Assembly (NCBI GenBank): GCA_013398295.1
Contig: VZSF01008169.1
Location: 682,001-746,000 of the forward strand
DNA: 64,000 bases
DNA from: Chionis minor
Taxonomy: Eukaryota; Chordata; Aves; Charadriiformes; Chionididae
Reading direction: 5' to 3'
Part shown: positions 40,201-51,900 of the stretch, in pieces
Layout: each line of letters begins with the position of its first letter
How positions within the stretch are numbered: the first letter of the stretch is position 1
The notes under the pieces: model-generated
The model's input: the letters and a program-made list of their open reading frames with translations, nothing else
Databases searched by the model: none
Told to the model about the DNA's origin: nothing
Position numbers and translations under genes: made by a program

Positions 40201-40294
40201 AGTTGACACTGGTCTCCTTTGATTCCCTTAGTTGTGCAGAAACATTTTCCCGTTTGCATGTGGCAAATATTTGCATGTCCACTGCATGTGCAAG
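40201..40294 (-). CDS. ATRNL1: Internal coding exon of attractin-like 1 (laminin-type EGF segment)
   Basis: This 94-bp exon, read on the minus strand, carries 2 nt finishing a codon, 30 full codons and 2 nt opening the next. The translation starts CTCSGHANIC, continues HMQTGKCFC, and ends TTKGIKGDQCQ, with the split codon CT+N giving Leu. The six cysteines and the glycine spacing are those of a laminin-type EGF module just before the juxtamembrane region of the attractin family, large single-pass proteins with CUB, kelch, PSI, C-type lectin and laminin-EGF domains. From memory, ATRNL1 has SGHANIC and GIKGDQ here, whereas ATRN has NGHASLC and GVKGDE, so ATRNL1 is favoured. The very long flanking introns agree. 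The acceptor (TTTTTTATAG, after a T-rich tract) and donor (ACT/GTGAGTAC) are both good. There is no in-frame stop. The alternative is ATRN itself. The family is near certain and the paralogue likely. Confidence 0.88.
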
Positions 40295-40310
40295 CTATAA
40301 AAAACAAAAT
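40295..40310 (-). other. Splice acceptor of the ATRNL1 exon
   Basis: On the minus strand the exon is preceded by a T-rich tract (TCTATTTTGTTTTTTATAG, running to about 40313) whose final AG is at 40296-40295. This places the exon start at 40294 and gives the phase that keeps the EGF cysteines in frame. Confidence 0.85.
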
Positions 40311-43300
40311 AGAAGAGATTTATTCACCTATATTTTACTTTATAACTAAAGCAGTTTTCATGGATTTTAATACTTCATCCCAAACAAATTTCCTACAAGT
40401 TGTATAAATAAAAAAAAAATATTACTACTTCAATTATAAGCTTCTTTGAAGAACATTTCCCTAGCACATCATTTAGTTTATTTTCTGTAGAGTTAAGAAC
40501 CATGCAGGTGTCATTAGAGGCTTTCCTCCACACCTTAGTAACAGCTGTTTGAGAATAGGCATTAAAGTCTACCATTTCAATGTGCAACACAAAAAATTAT
40601 TCACAACACATCTTTTCTATACAAGGTGAAATACTGACCAATGGCAAAAGCAATGACAAAATTCTATTAGTTTCAAATGTCTAATTAAAGAAAGCGTTAT
40701 TGCAGATGTTTGGTAAAATGTCTAATATAATTGGAACTCTTGTGTTTAACAAAGGTGAACAAAAAGAAAGCTTTGAAACCATTTGAACAAAGGTGGAGTT
40801 AATACTACAATTATCATCCACAACAAGAATATTCTAGAGGCAAAAAACCAGGCACCTTTAAAAGCTCCTGAAATTTGAATTGGAGGAGGATCACAGAACC
40901 ATCACCACTCCGCTCCTTTTTAAACTCAGTGGCTAAAGAAAGTGGTCTCCACAGTGGTCTGCTCACTGCCGCTCTTGCTGCCTGATTGATTCTCACCTCA
41001 AAACAAACCTTCATGTTCCCAACTCCTGCACTTTCTTTTGCTTTTCCTTCCCATGTTTATATGAATGACTATCTTGTTTAGGCAGTCCTCCCTCTTCTCT
41101 AACCAAGCGCACAGAACTTAATAATCTCCCTCTGGTAACTGTGTCAGTAAGTTCTCACACCACACTGGAATAATCACCTACTAATATTCACGCTAAATTT
41201 AAAGTCTTTCTTTAATACAACGTAAGTCTGAACCTACCTTGATGATCATATTATACTTTCACTGAAGTTTTAATTACAGCTAAGATAAAAGTTTTAGTAT
41301 GTGGGCTCCTGCTTGGGAACAGATACGATACTAAGCGGTGACCTGTATATAATAAAAGTTTATTGCCCACTTTAAAATCCTAATATTGAATTTCTATCAG
41401 AGGTATATAGTTTTAATGTTCCTATTATACTGATAAGGAATAACACACAATGAACACTTCTGTGACAGTGTCCCATTCCATACACACCCTAACCTCTCTG
41501 TCCCAGCCTAAGACAAACAGGGGAAAAGGTAACATACAGCCAGACCAGAACCACCATTAAACATGTTATTGACAGAATATTTTGAAGTCAGGAATTCTAC
41601 AGTTTGTTCATCCTTCAGAACTTGTTAAGTAGCCAGTTGAGAGGGAAAGAGCAATAATTATGAAAGAAGTACTAGAGATTCAAACTGTCTGCCAGAAACA
41701 CATCCCAGACGTTTCCATGCAGCGTACAGTGATGCATGACGGTTTTCTCTCTTTCATAATATGGCTTATAACAGCATTTCTGAAAAAGACCTACCATTAC
41801 CACAGAGTGCTAAATTTTGTAATTTTGCTCTGATTTTGACACTCTACAATAAATGTTCATTGAAGTGCTGCTACTATATAATCAGTTATGTTTTCCTAAA
41901 TCCACTCATGTTTTCCCCTCTACATTTAGAGAATGATTATTTAGGCACATTAAGCCGGAAAAGCCTCTTCTCAAAAGTTAATTTTAATTGTGTAAATATT
42001 TGTTATAAGGAATATATCCTTAACAGCTTTTTCTGCTTATGGTTAATTGCTCTTAACAGTGATGCACCATTAGGAGACAGCACAAAAGTTTTAAAGGAAT
42101 CAAAAGGCTGAATTCCAAATCATATTCCAAAAGCTGTCAATATATTGGCAAATACAGAAGCTATTGTCAACCAACCTTAATTGATTACTGCCATAGTTAT
42201 TGCTCACTTAATAGGAAGCAGATTGCAAATGTGAAAGCAGAACTTCCTTTACTCAAGTAGCTTTTATTCACTAAAACTATTTAAACACTAAAATATAAAA
42301 GACTCTGGACACTATGCATCTTTATCACCTTCTTGAAAAAATGGGGTAAAATGAATTATATAGTAAAAGTAACAGATGTAGCCATATGAGACTTTGTGGA
42401 AGAGCAAAACCGTTTCTATTGGCAGCTCAGACATGACTTTTATACCCAGTCCACAGAATCACTTTAAAAGCAAACTTCCCAGTACCATTTATCCCCAAGG
42501 ACATAGAGAACAAAGAGGCTACCGAATCAACAATAAAAATGCAGATGGAGAAAACATTATAATGAATAATATTACATTGGCCCTAAATTCAGAATTGGTG
42601 TCTCCTCAGCCTATAAAAAGCCCATTACCATGTGCTTCCTTCCGAGATGTGAGGCGTGCAGTGTAACCCTTTCCATGACAAAACAAAGCAATAGGATTCT
42701 GAAAACTCCTGCTTTAAATCCAAGCATTTCCACAAAGTATATTTTCTTGAAAACTGAAAAGGAGTATTCCCATGTTTTTAAGGCATCTATATTCTGGTAC
42801 AGACAAATTATGTAGGCCTTTAAATAGGAGCAGTGAATAAAATTTTCTTTCAAATAAAAAGGGTGATCCCGTGTTAAGCAGGCATACTTTCATGTGTGAG
42901 AAGGGCAGATGATTACATGATGCAGAAGTTTAATTCTAGCTTTGCTTTTTCCCCAGAACTTTATGCAATTTAACTGCATGAGCCTAAATGCGCTCTTCAT
43001 TGTGCCGTTTCCCAAAAAGGCATTAGAGCAATTGTGAGAGAACCAGGGTAAGAAACCAAATATAGAACTAACTTATACCTCAGCTGACAGTCCGATGGAG
43101 CTCCCGCCTTCCAGCCATCCCTACAGCTGGCACATTTACCCAGGGCTCACACAGGTGCTGCCAGAAACCGCGATCTGGTACAGAAGTGGCAGCAGCCTCC
43201 CAAAGAGCCAGCGTGAAACACTGGCCAGGCACAGCATTGCTTAAAAAAAAGCACCAGGAAAACTAAATGAAAGGGATTAAAGCGAAAGAAAAAAGACAGC

Positions 43301-44162
43301 AGGATAAATTGTTTGCAGGGCACAAGCCCAGTTTTGTTGCCTGATTTTTGATTTGGCAGCTGCACGTCCCAGGGATGCCTATTTAGGGACAGATTTTACT
43401 TAAAGCTTCTGTGATGTTGTGTACAGAAGAAACAGGAACAAAAACGTGTCTCACGGACACTTACTTATTTAGGAACCCAGAGTAAGTGAGCCACTTGTGC
43501 AGCTCCCCAGCTCATGCTGTTTGGTTCTGATTTCTTTTTAAGATTGGACTCATTACTTGATTCTTTTAACTGAAGAAACATAACAAACACAATTTCGCTT
43601 TCTTTTTCTCAAGCAAGCAATAAAAACAAATGGCAAAACTATAAAAGCAAGCAAAGCTTACAAAAATGTAAGCAAAGAGGATTTTAGCCCAGGAGGAGAT
43701 AGCTACATGTGAAAGCCACACCAAACAGGCTATATCCCAGCCTTATCACTCCACATCCCTGAGCCAGACAAGCAATGCTGGAGAAGCACCCTCAGCTGGG
43801 TGCACAGCAGCTCCCATCGCAGGGACAATCCCCTCATCAGGTCTTCTCACTGCCTCATATCCTCGGCTTCCTCACAGGGACTGACAGGGTCAGTGCCAGC
43901 CATGGGTAGGTGGCACCATCTGATGAGAAGGGCACCGAGACTAGGCAGCAAACACCTTTTAGATATGCTCTGAATATGCCATCCCTTCTAAATTGATGTG
44001 CGACCCACTTCAAGACCTGTAGTTACTGGAGTCAAGGACAGCTGAGGACAGCCATGCTTCTCTCCAGCCAGTCCAGTCCCAATGAAAAGGTCCACCAATC
44101 TGCCACGGTCACGCTCTTGCATTGCAGTTATGCTCCTGGTCTTCTAAGAACTTCGCAGAAGG
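40311..44162. other. Intronic sequence, no gene seen
   Basis: AT-rich up to about 43040, then GC-richer between 43080 and 44160 (for example CTCCCGCCTTCCAGCC and CAGCTGGGTGCACAGCAGC). No exon with plausible splice sites and family match. No repeat recognised. Confidence 0.6.
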
Positions 44163-44375
44163 CAGGGGTTGGAACAGACCTTCGGAGATCATCTAAGTCC
44201 AACCCCCCTGCCAAAGCAGGTTCACCTAGAGCAGGTTTGACAGGACCACATCCAGGTGGGTTGGGTTTTGAATATCTCCAGAGAAGGAGACTCTACAACC
44301 TCTCTGGGCAGCCTGTTCCAGTGCTCTGTCACCCTCAAAGTAGAGAAGTGTTTCCTCATTTCTTCTTTTAAACTC
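44163..44375 (-). mobile_element. CR1 LINE 3' region, minus strand (left of a back-to-back pair)
   Basis: The + strand reads CAGGGGTTGGAACAGACC, GGAGATCATCTAAGTCCAACC, GGTTCACCTAGAGCAGG, CAGAGAAGGAGACTC, CTCTGGGCAGCCTGTTCCAG, reverse complement of a CR1 tail with its terminal ATTCTATG missing. Its truncated 5' end abuts the truncated 5' end of the next CR1. It has the same orientation as the host gene. Confidence 0.9.
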
Positions 44376-44377
44376 TA

Positions 44378-44610
44378 AGAGGGTAGATTTAGACTAGACA
44401 CAAGGAAGACATTTTTTTACAATGAGAGTGGTGAAACACTGGAACAGGTTGCCCAGAGAGGTGGCAGATGCCCCATCCCTGGAAACATTCAAGGTCAGGT
44501 TGGACGGGGCTCTGAGCAACCTGATCTAGCTGATGTCCCTGCTTATTGCAGGAGGGTTGGACTAGAGGACCTTTAATGGTCCCTTCCAACCCAAAGCATT
44601 CTATGATTCC
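44378..44610 (+). mobile_element. CR1 LINE 3' end, plus strand (right of a back-to-back pair)
   Basis: Starts AAGAGGGTAGATTTAGAC, then AGAGTGGTGAAACACTGG, AACAGGTTGCCCAGAGAGG, GCCCCATCCCTGGAAAC, GGTTGGACTAGAGGACC, CCCTTCCAACCC, ending ATTCTATGATTCC. It is a complete CR1 3' end, antisense to the host gene. It covers the same part of CR1 as its left neighbour, so the two form an imperfect inverted repeat. Confidence 0.93.
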
Positions 44611-47600
44611 CCTTCACACTGTCTATTTATATTTCTGGTCCCTCACCAGGCTGACCCTAAAGTCCTCCCTTCTTCAGTGACACTAACCCCAACAGCTACT
44701 AGGCTATGATGAGTCATCAAACCACTAACAACCTCCACAAACTTGAAAACATTGTAGTCAGTGACTTAAGCCCAGATCCTTCAATTAGTTACGAACACGA
44801 GTGGCCTTACTGCACTTGGTTGAAGTGCTTCTGGGAAAAAAACAGCTTCTCCAAGCTAGGCCCACCCAGACACAGGATGTGGAGTTTGCACTCACGGCAA
44901 CTGTTTTGAAGATCAAAGAGGCAGCAAGGAAAGAGCCTGAGCCATACATCACTTGCTTCACTACGCGCTCACTCATCCAGGAGTCCATGATGAACTCCTC
45001 TCCAATCAGTCAGGCATCTCTTTCCATTCAAACTGCATCATGTTTTCATCATTGCACTGTGTCCCTACCTCTAGAGCTTCCTGGATTTATGCTGGAGAAT
45101 CATTAAATAATGTAAAAATCTGACAATTTATTTTTCCCATGGACTCATGGCTAAATTCTGTCCGCACATATTCACAGCACACATAAATAAAGAACACGTT
45201 CATAATTTGGTCTCATCAAAAACACCAATGTGGCTGCTCTACCTCACCTGACATATATATGGACCTTCTACAGAGCTATGGTAAGTATGATTGAAAAAGG
45301 AGAATAAAGGAGGAGTTGAGAAGACTCAGAACCATGTATTCTGGATTCATTGTCAATGAAAAAGCTACTTCTGACAGCTAATTTTCTTCTATTATGTGAT
45401 TCATTGATCAAGTTCCTAGTAATTTAACTGTTCCCTGAATAATACCTTGAAGAAGGACATCAGAAGTTAATCACCTTTATGTTATTTTAAAAAATCTCAT
45501 CTGGACAAATTTTGTGCAAATGCATATTTCATTAATCTCAGGCTTGTAAATCTGTGATGAAAAATGGATTCCTACCAATCCATGGACCTCTATGTGGGGA
45601 GTAACTCAAAAACCAAAATACATATAAGCTATCCCTGCTGGTACTGAAGTAAACGGGAATATACGTTACCAAACAAATGCAACAACAGAAGCAAGACAAT
45701 ATTATAGTACAGTCAGTGGAAAAAAAATTTATATGCCATTATTTTTGTGCCTCACTGCAAGTTTCTTCCACTGGCCTATTTCCAAATAATAGGAAATTAT
45801 GACCTTTGAATATGAATTATGTTTACTAATTAATAAACTGCAACCTAAAGCTACATTTGATTTCAAAGTAACACAAGATTTACATTCCTCCATTACCTTG
45901 ATGCTTCCATACTGCTCTCTCCATATATTCTACTTGGTTTTGCTCTGCTTAATCATTCTCATTGAATGGTTTCTCTTCTAGTAGTGTATGTCAACAGGTA
46001 GAACTGTAGCTACAGCAGTATTTCTTGCAGTATAATGCTAGTAGAAATATGCCAAATCTTGGAATCAGTTTTAATAGCATATTTTGTACCAATCATTCTC
46101 AGCTGGTAGAAGACAGCACAAGAGATGCAATTTATATTTTCCATATTTTTTTTTGAGGTCTCTCCACCCCCCTGCATTTGTTTTCAAGGAATGAGGCTTA
46201 AGTTCCAGCAGCAGCTGCAGTTAAAGCCCAAATTAAGTAACTTTTTTTTTTCCCTCTTCCAAAAAAAGGACAGTTATCATCTTTAGTGCTGATCCAAAGA
46301 AATGCTTAACATGAGTTTTCTTTCTAAGTCCCTAAAGCTGAAGGAAAAGGAAATAAGAGTTAAGAATTAAAATGAAAGCTATATTTAATACGTCACATTT
46401 CAAATGCTTCTCTCTTTTTTCCCCTGCATATTTAATAAAAGGTTTAACGTTCTGCATAGAACTGCAGGGTAGTAAGCAGAGATTTCTGACTGAAAATCCC
46501 AGGCTCAGACTACTTAATAGTAGACAGTGGGAGAATCACGTTATCATTTTCGATTTTCTGGGCCTGTCTGCCCCATCTTAATTAATATATCTGAGACACT
46601 GTCAAGGGAAATTTTTGCAATCCCATTTTTGTGCCTTAAGAGTTCTCCTACAGCATCGTATTTTCTGTAGCAGGGTATAAAGTTAGCTAAGCCATCCCAC
46701 TCAGTCTCAGCTAATCAGGATAGTTTCAGCTACGGCCACACTCGAGCATTTTACCAATTCTGACAATCTTTTAATTTCCTTGCTCCCATTTAGTTCCCAC
46801 ATCCTTCAGAGTGGATTTGTGATAGCCACTATTCTTCCACACATCCAGTTAGGCACAGTGTGAATCTTTGGCCTTGTCACATCTCAAGTGTTGTTAGGTT
46901 TACAGCAACACATTCTCTACCATGATTATGCTCAAAATAATTACCAATTCTTAACATGAATTATTTTATTTGGGATACTGACAGTGGGCTTAAAATGAGA
47001 GGATAAAGCACACCAACACAGATTTGTTGGGTTACGAGATATCAAATGTAAGCAGAAACAATCTTTATGCTTTTGGACAGGGATATTGGCATTCCTAACA
47101 GAAAGACAGAAACAGAGACATAACAACACCTACAAGTCCCGTAGGGAAAGGTTCTCTAAATCTGGGGGTTTTTTTCTTTATTTAAAATTTTTTTTTTTTT
47201 TAAATATATTTTAAAAATATATTTTTTTAAAGAGTCAGCTCTTGGCCCTAGCCTCAAAAAAACCACGTTACCAACATAAAGAACTAGGCTCATTAACGGC
47301 CTTAAACCCTTTGCTGAGTACCAACATACAAACAGTAGTACAGGACTGTTAGAGAAGTAACATGATTGTCCACAGGGTACATGAGATTCTGATTCTACAC
47401 TGTACAACCTATTCCAGCACTCACAGGAGCATCATACTCGAGCACTTTCAGAAGGTTACGATGACGCTTACCCTCTCAAATCCTCCCTGACAGTCATCAA
47501 TGCAGAGAATAGCTTGAAAACTTGCTTTTAACTTTATAGCAAGTTTAATACACAATAACATTCTAACAATCATTAAATTCTGTTCACATTCTCTATTTCC

Positions 47601-48691
47601 TCCTAATTTAAGTACCCACATTCAGTATTCAAAATTCAGAAATTAATCTCTGCAAACCAACTGCCTGAAATGAAGTATACAGAATGTTCTTGTCTTTTGT
47701 AAACATCTGCTTCCTGAACCACTACTGACTTTAAATAACAGTAAGTTTATTCCAGGCAACGTATCTTCCATGAGACAATCACACCTCTAGGACACAACAG
47801 GGATTGACAGTATATCGCTGTTCCTTTTCCCTCAAGGGAAAGAACCACTTAGACCATTCTCTATTCTATAATTCACACAATGCTAACAGTTTTTAATTAT
47901 AAGGACAAGCTTAAGACTCAAAATAAATGCCAGCTTCTGCTGGATTTCAGAAACTCCTATTAGGCAAGAATTATCATTAACCTTACACCTTCCAAAATAA
48001 ATTGCAGTACACGAAACAGAAAAGCTTGTTACCAATGCTCATATATCACTTAAAGATACAAGAGAAGATGGGAATTAGAATTGCCATAATTTTGTGTGTG
48101 AAAACCTCAGGCACAGAATATACACAGAGATATATTTTAACTCAAAATATATAGTACAAATCTGATGAAAACTTTATCTCACGTTGCAAATTCCTCCCCA
48201 AACACATGTACGTTCTTTAAATCAACTTTCAAACTTTATATAAATTCTATGATACGTATATTTAAAAAAGAAAACTTATCAGCTAGAAAAATTCTTCTTG
48301 CAAGTAAGACCGGAAACTTTAGATGCAGTATTTTGGAACCATTCATTCACCCTCATCATGACTGAGAAACATGAGTTAAATACACAAAATTATACAAACT
48401 GCCTCCAGGATGAGCTTTAATAATGAGTTCTGATCACTTTTATGTTCTAGGTATAGATACACCTTAGAAATTCAGTCCTTTGTAGATGCTGGAAACGATG
48501 TCCCAGACTGACTGGCAATATTTAAAGTTAATGTCTCGTTAATAACAAGTATTTTAGCGCAGGTAAGGAGCGTTCTGTAATACATCTCCCTGTCATCCTC
48601 CTCCTACCATGCTTTGGTTTGTGCCATACTCCATGTCCATGACCTCATTTTCACAGGAACAAAACCACAGAGAAGACGGCCACCAAACCAC
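44611..48691. other. Intronic sequence with an unclassified open-frame patch
   Basis: The patch 44700-45110 carries a 101-codon + frame and a 67-codon minus frame and is less AT-rich than its surroundings. I cannot assign it to any gene or repeat. The rest is AT-rich, including a T/A tract with a 23-bp palindrome at 47202-47224. Confidence 0.55.
47202..47224. repeat. 23-bp AT palindrome in a T/A tract
   Basis: AAATATATTTT, one central A, then AAAATATATTT: perfect arms of 11 bp within an AT-only stretch (about 47180-47228). Confidence 0.85.
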
Positions 48692-48910
48692 AAAGGTGCT
48701 TAAGGGACCAGAGCATCTGTCAGATTTGGAGAGGCTGAGAGCTGGGATTCAGCCTGGAGAACAGAAATCTCCAGGGGATCTTACCAAAGTGTATATTCAT
48801 ACCGGGTGGGAGGGAACCAGCCTCAGAACAAGAGGTGACAGCCACAAATTAAAACCCAGGAAATTCCATCTAAACAGAAGAAAACACTTATTTACTGTGA
48901 GGGTGACCTA
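48692..48910 (+). mobile_element. Old CR1 LINE fragment lacking its 3' end
   Basis: Diverged but ordered CR1 blocks: GGGACCAGAGCATCTGTC, GAGAGGCTGAGAGCTGGG, TTCAGCCTGGAGAACAG, AGGGGATCTTACCAAAGTG, GGTGGGAGGGAACCAGC, AACAAGAGGTGACAGCC, GGAAATTCCATCTAAACAG, TTATTTACTGTGAGGGTG. The match stops near 48910, before the usual 3' end, so the terminal part was lost by deletion or rearrangement. Antisense to the host gene. Confidence 0.85.
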
Positions 48911-51900
48911 TTGCACTGCTGTAGCTGCGCACATACTCTGTGCTGCTCACTGGGATAGAAACAGGGAGTTCAGCCCAACTTCAAGAGTCTTCCTATGCTC
49001 CTGTATGCTCTCCTCTCCAGCTTGGGGTTACACCATGCACGCACGCTTTCGTTTAAACAGTTATACTAAATAACTTCACTACCATGCAAACATTTTATCA
49101 GCATCTAACTATTTAAAATAAATAATCTATGGCTTACAATAATAAACCTGCTTAATATATATAATTTTTAATCTATTTTTGTCGTGTTATTTTTACACGT
49201 TAACTGATGACATTAGAGCTTGAAAAGCAAAACAACAAACCCCACCACCCTGGCAATTCCTACTCTATTTTTAAGGAAATAGCACTTCACGCTACTCTTT
49301 TTACAACACGCAGATTCTAAGTGCAACAGAAAGATTATATGAAAACAATATAATCCAGGAGAGTAAATCCATGCTGTAAAATCACAAACCTATACAATTT
49401 ATTAAATAATAAATCCACAGCATGATTGATTCCGAGTTGCTAGCTCAGCATATAAATGTTCTTGCTGATGCTGACAACAAAAGAACATCTATTGCTATTT
49501 CCATGAAGTATGCATTTTAGACAATTGAATTTAAACACACTTATTGCTTAGCCCCCATCTCCAACGTATAGCTGCAAGAGCAATTTTTCTCTCAAACAGA
49601 GCCTGCTACAAATGGTACTTTAACTCAATATGTCTGCTTACTTCAAAGATTACTAAAGCAGTAGCTGCAAACACATAATTCCTTTAAGACACCTTGCTTA
49701 TTTTTTTAAAAAAGGAAAGCTATGACAGCACTATTAAATATTGAGGTGCGCTCCTTTAATTTTGGTAATCTGCAAGAAATAAGTTGGATAAAAAAAAAGA
49801 TACATGTACCAAAAAAACCCCATACACATCAAAACATATATATGCTGTAAAAAAACTTGTAAAAAAAATTATTTGTGTATGTTTTTTAAAAGGAGATACA
49901 GGCTTTCCCATGCAGTTAGGCTAAGGGAGAAATAGGAAGTGTAAACATATATTAGACACAACATCGCAATGTTCAATCTCACTGTAATTGTTCACTTACG
50001 TAATCCATTTGTCTGCTCATATGAGAGCTGCCCTTCTGAAACATTTTGTTACATTAGCAATATTACAAAACTGTCTAGTCACTTATTTTTCTAGAAATGT
50101 ATATTCAACTGGAAGCCCCTGATCACCTTTCAGCATTCAACAATTACTTTTATAGGAAATACATCCATTCAACCTTCGAGCCAACAAATGCGCCCAACAA
50201 CACTTATGCTGTGTTATATGCAATATTACTAATTGAGTAGCATTAAAATTAAGCTAAATAACTTCTATGAAACAATGAGCAATAAAAATAAGCATTAAAA
50301 GAAGTTGGTATTAAAAGGACTACTGCCTTCTAGCAAGCCTTCAAGAGTATATGGGGGTCACATGCAATTGCCATTTTGTAGTGTCACAATTCACCTTCAT
50401 GGTAAGTCAGCCTTATTAAAAAATTAGCACATATATGAGTACTTTTATTTTTATCCTTTTTGGTTTACCTTGTGATTTCTCTTTCTTTAGTCTCAAAACA
50501 TAATTTTTTAATAGCACAATAACAGCACAGAGGAGACAAAAAACATCCATGTGTATTGTCACAGTACTAAGGACTGAGACACTATGCTTGCCAGAGGGAG
50601 GAAAGGCAGAAGGAATAGACACAGTCTTAGGATTTACATAGGTAGGATATGGAATCTGTGTATGCAGGATGTACAGGAACTCCGCAACCACCCAAATCAT
50701 ATATATATATAAAAAATATCTGTCATTTAAAGCAAGTCAGCTGCTCCCAATGTTTACAAAAATTAGATAAACATTTTACCAGACCAATACTGGATATAAA
50801 TTTGTTCTGGAAAAGGCAAACATGCCAAATCACACAGATAGTAATTTTTTGTAAAATTAGACACTCCTCACAACATCTCAATTTTTCCAATAGGCACAAA
50901 ATTTGTTCTCTCAGACCGCAGTGCAGCCCACCCTCTGTCTTCCTTGGCACTTTACAGGTTAACCTGGTGGTGACAGAAACACTCTTGTCCTCAGCCACTG
51001 CCAATTCCAAAAGAGCAAGTCACCCCAGCCTGAACAGGATTTTAACTTTTTTCTGGCATTTATAGTCACAGCAAAACACAATTTCACTTAATCGTGACCT
51101 AAGACTACTAGTAAGGTAATTACTTTTTTTCCTGAAAAGCAATACTGTGTCACACAGTCAAACAATCTGGAAACCACAGGTGAAGTTTCCTTAGCTTTTT
51201 GGACTAAAGCATACACCCCATAAGTAGCTCATTTATTCTAAAATCGCAAACAAATCTGGGAAACAACAAACAGCCTGATTTTCTGTTGCAGAAAACCAAA
51301 TTTAGTTTGGTTACCCCAGTGCAACCCTATGGCAAGCTCTTCCATTTAACAGTTTGTATTTACTCTTAAGCCGTGTTTACACTTCAGCCAATTAGTTCTG
51401 CAGTGTTTGTATTTCGTGATTTCTTCTGTTTAAAGTATTCATCCTGAGAAGTGAACTGATTTTTCTGTTTGTTTGTAATAAATACCTCTTAAGCAATCAT
51501 ACTAAATCTATCTTTAATCATCAGCAACTAACATTATAAAGACAGCTTGCCCAATTTTTCTTGAAAAAGACAGCAGCTTCTCTACTGGCCATTTTGAAAA
51601 GTTTGCCCAAAAACCTCCTTTCATCAAAAGACTGCTATTTTTCCCCCCCTCTATGAGAATGTATAACTTCCTAAATTATAATAGAAAAAAATAAAAATCA
51701 AAGATTATTATAAGGCAGTATGAAAAGCAAAACAATTTGAAACTACTCAGTAGCTATTCAAAAAGGCTTTAAATGTCAAAAAAAATTCCAATCTAAGGTG
51801 AAAAACAACTGAAATCAACAGCTGGCAATTGCAACTATTTTTGTGTATTTGGTCATTCAGAGTAAAAGCCAAAAGAAAAGAAATGCCTTACACAATTTAT

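Noticed and set aside
43070..43150. Minus-strand stretch reading KCASCRDGWKAGAPSDCQLR next to a GTATAAG, looking like a second cysteine-rich exon
   Set aside because: No good acceptor precedes it (a stop lies just upstream in frame and the pyrimidine tract is poor), and the residues do not match any attractin-family segment I can recall.
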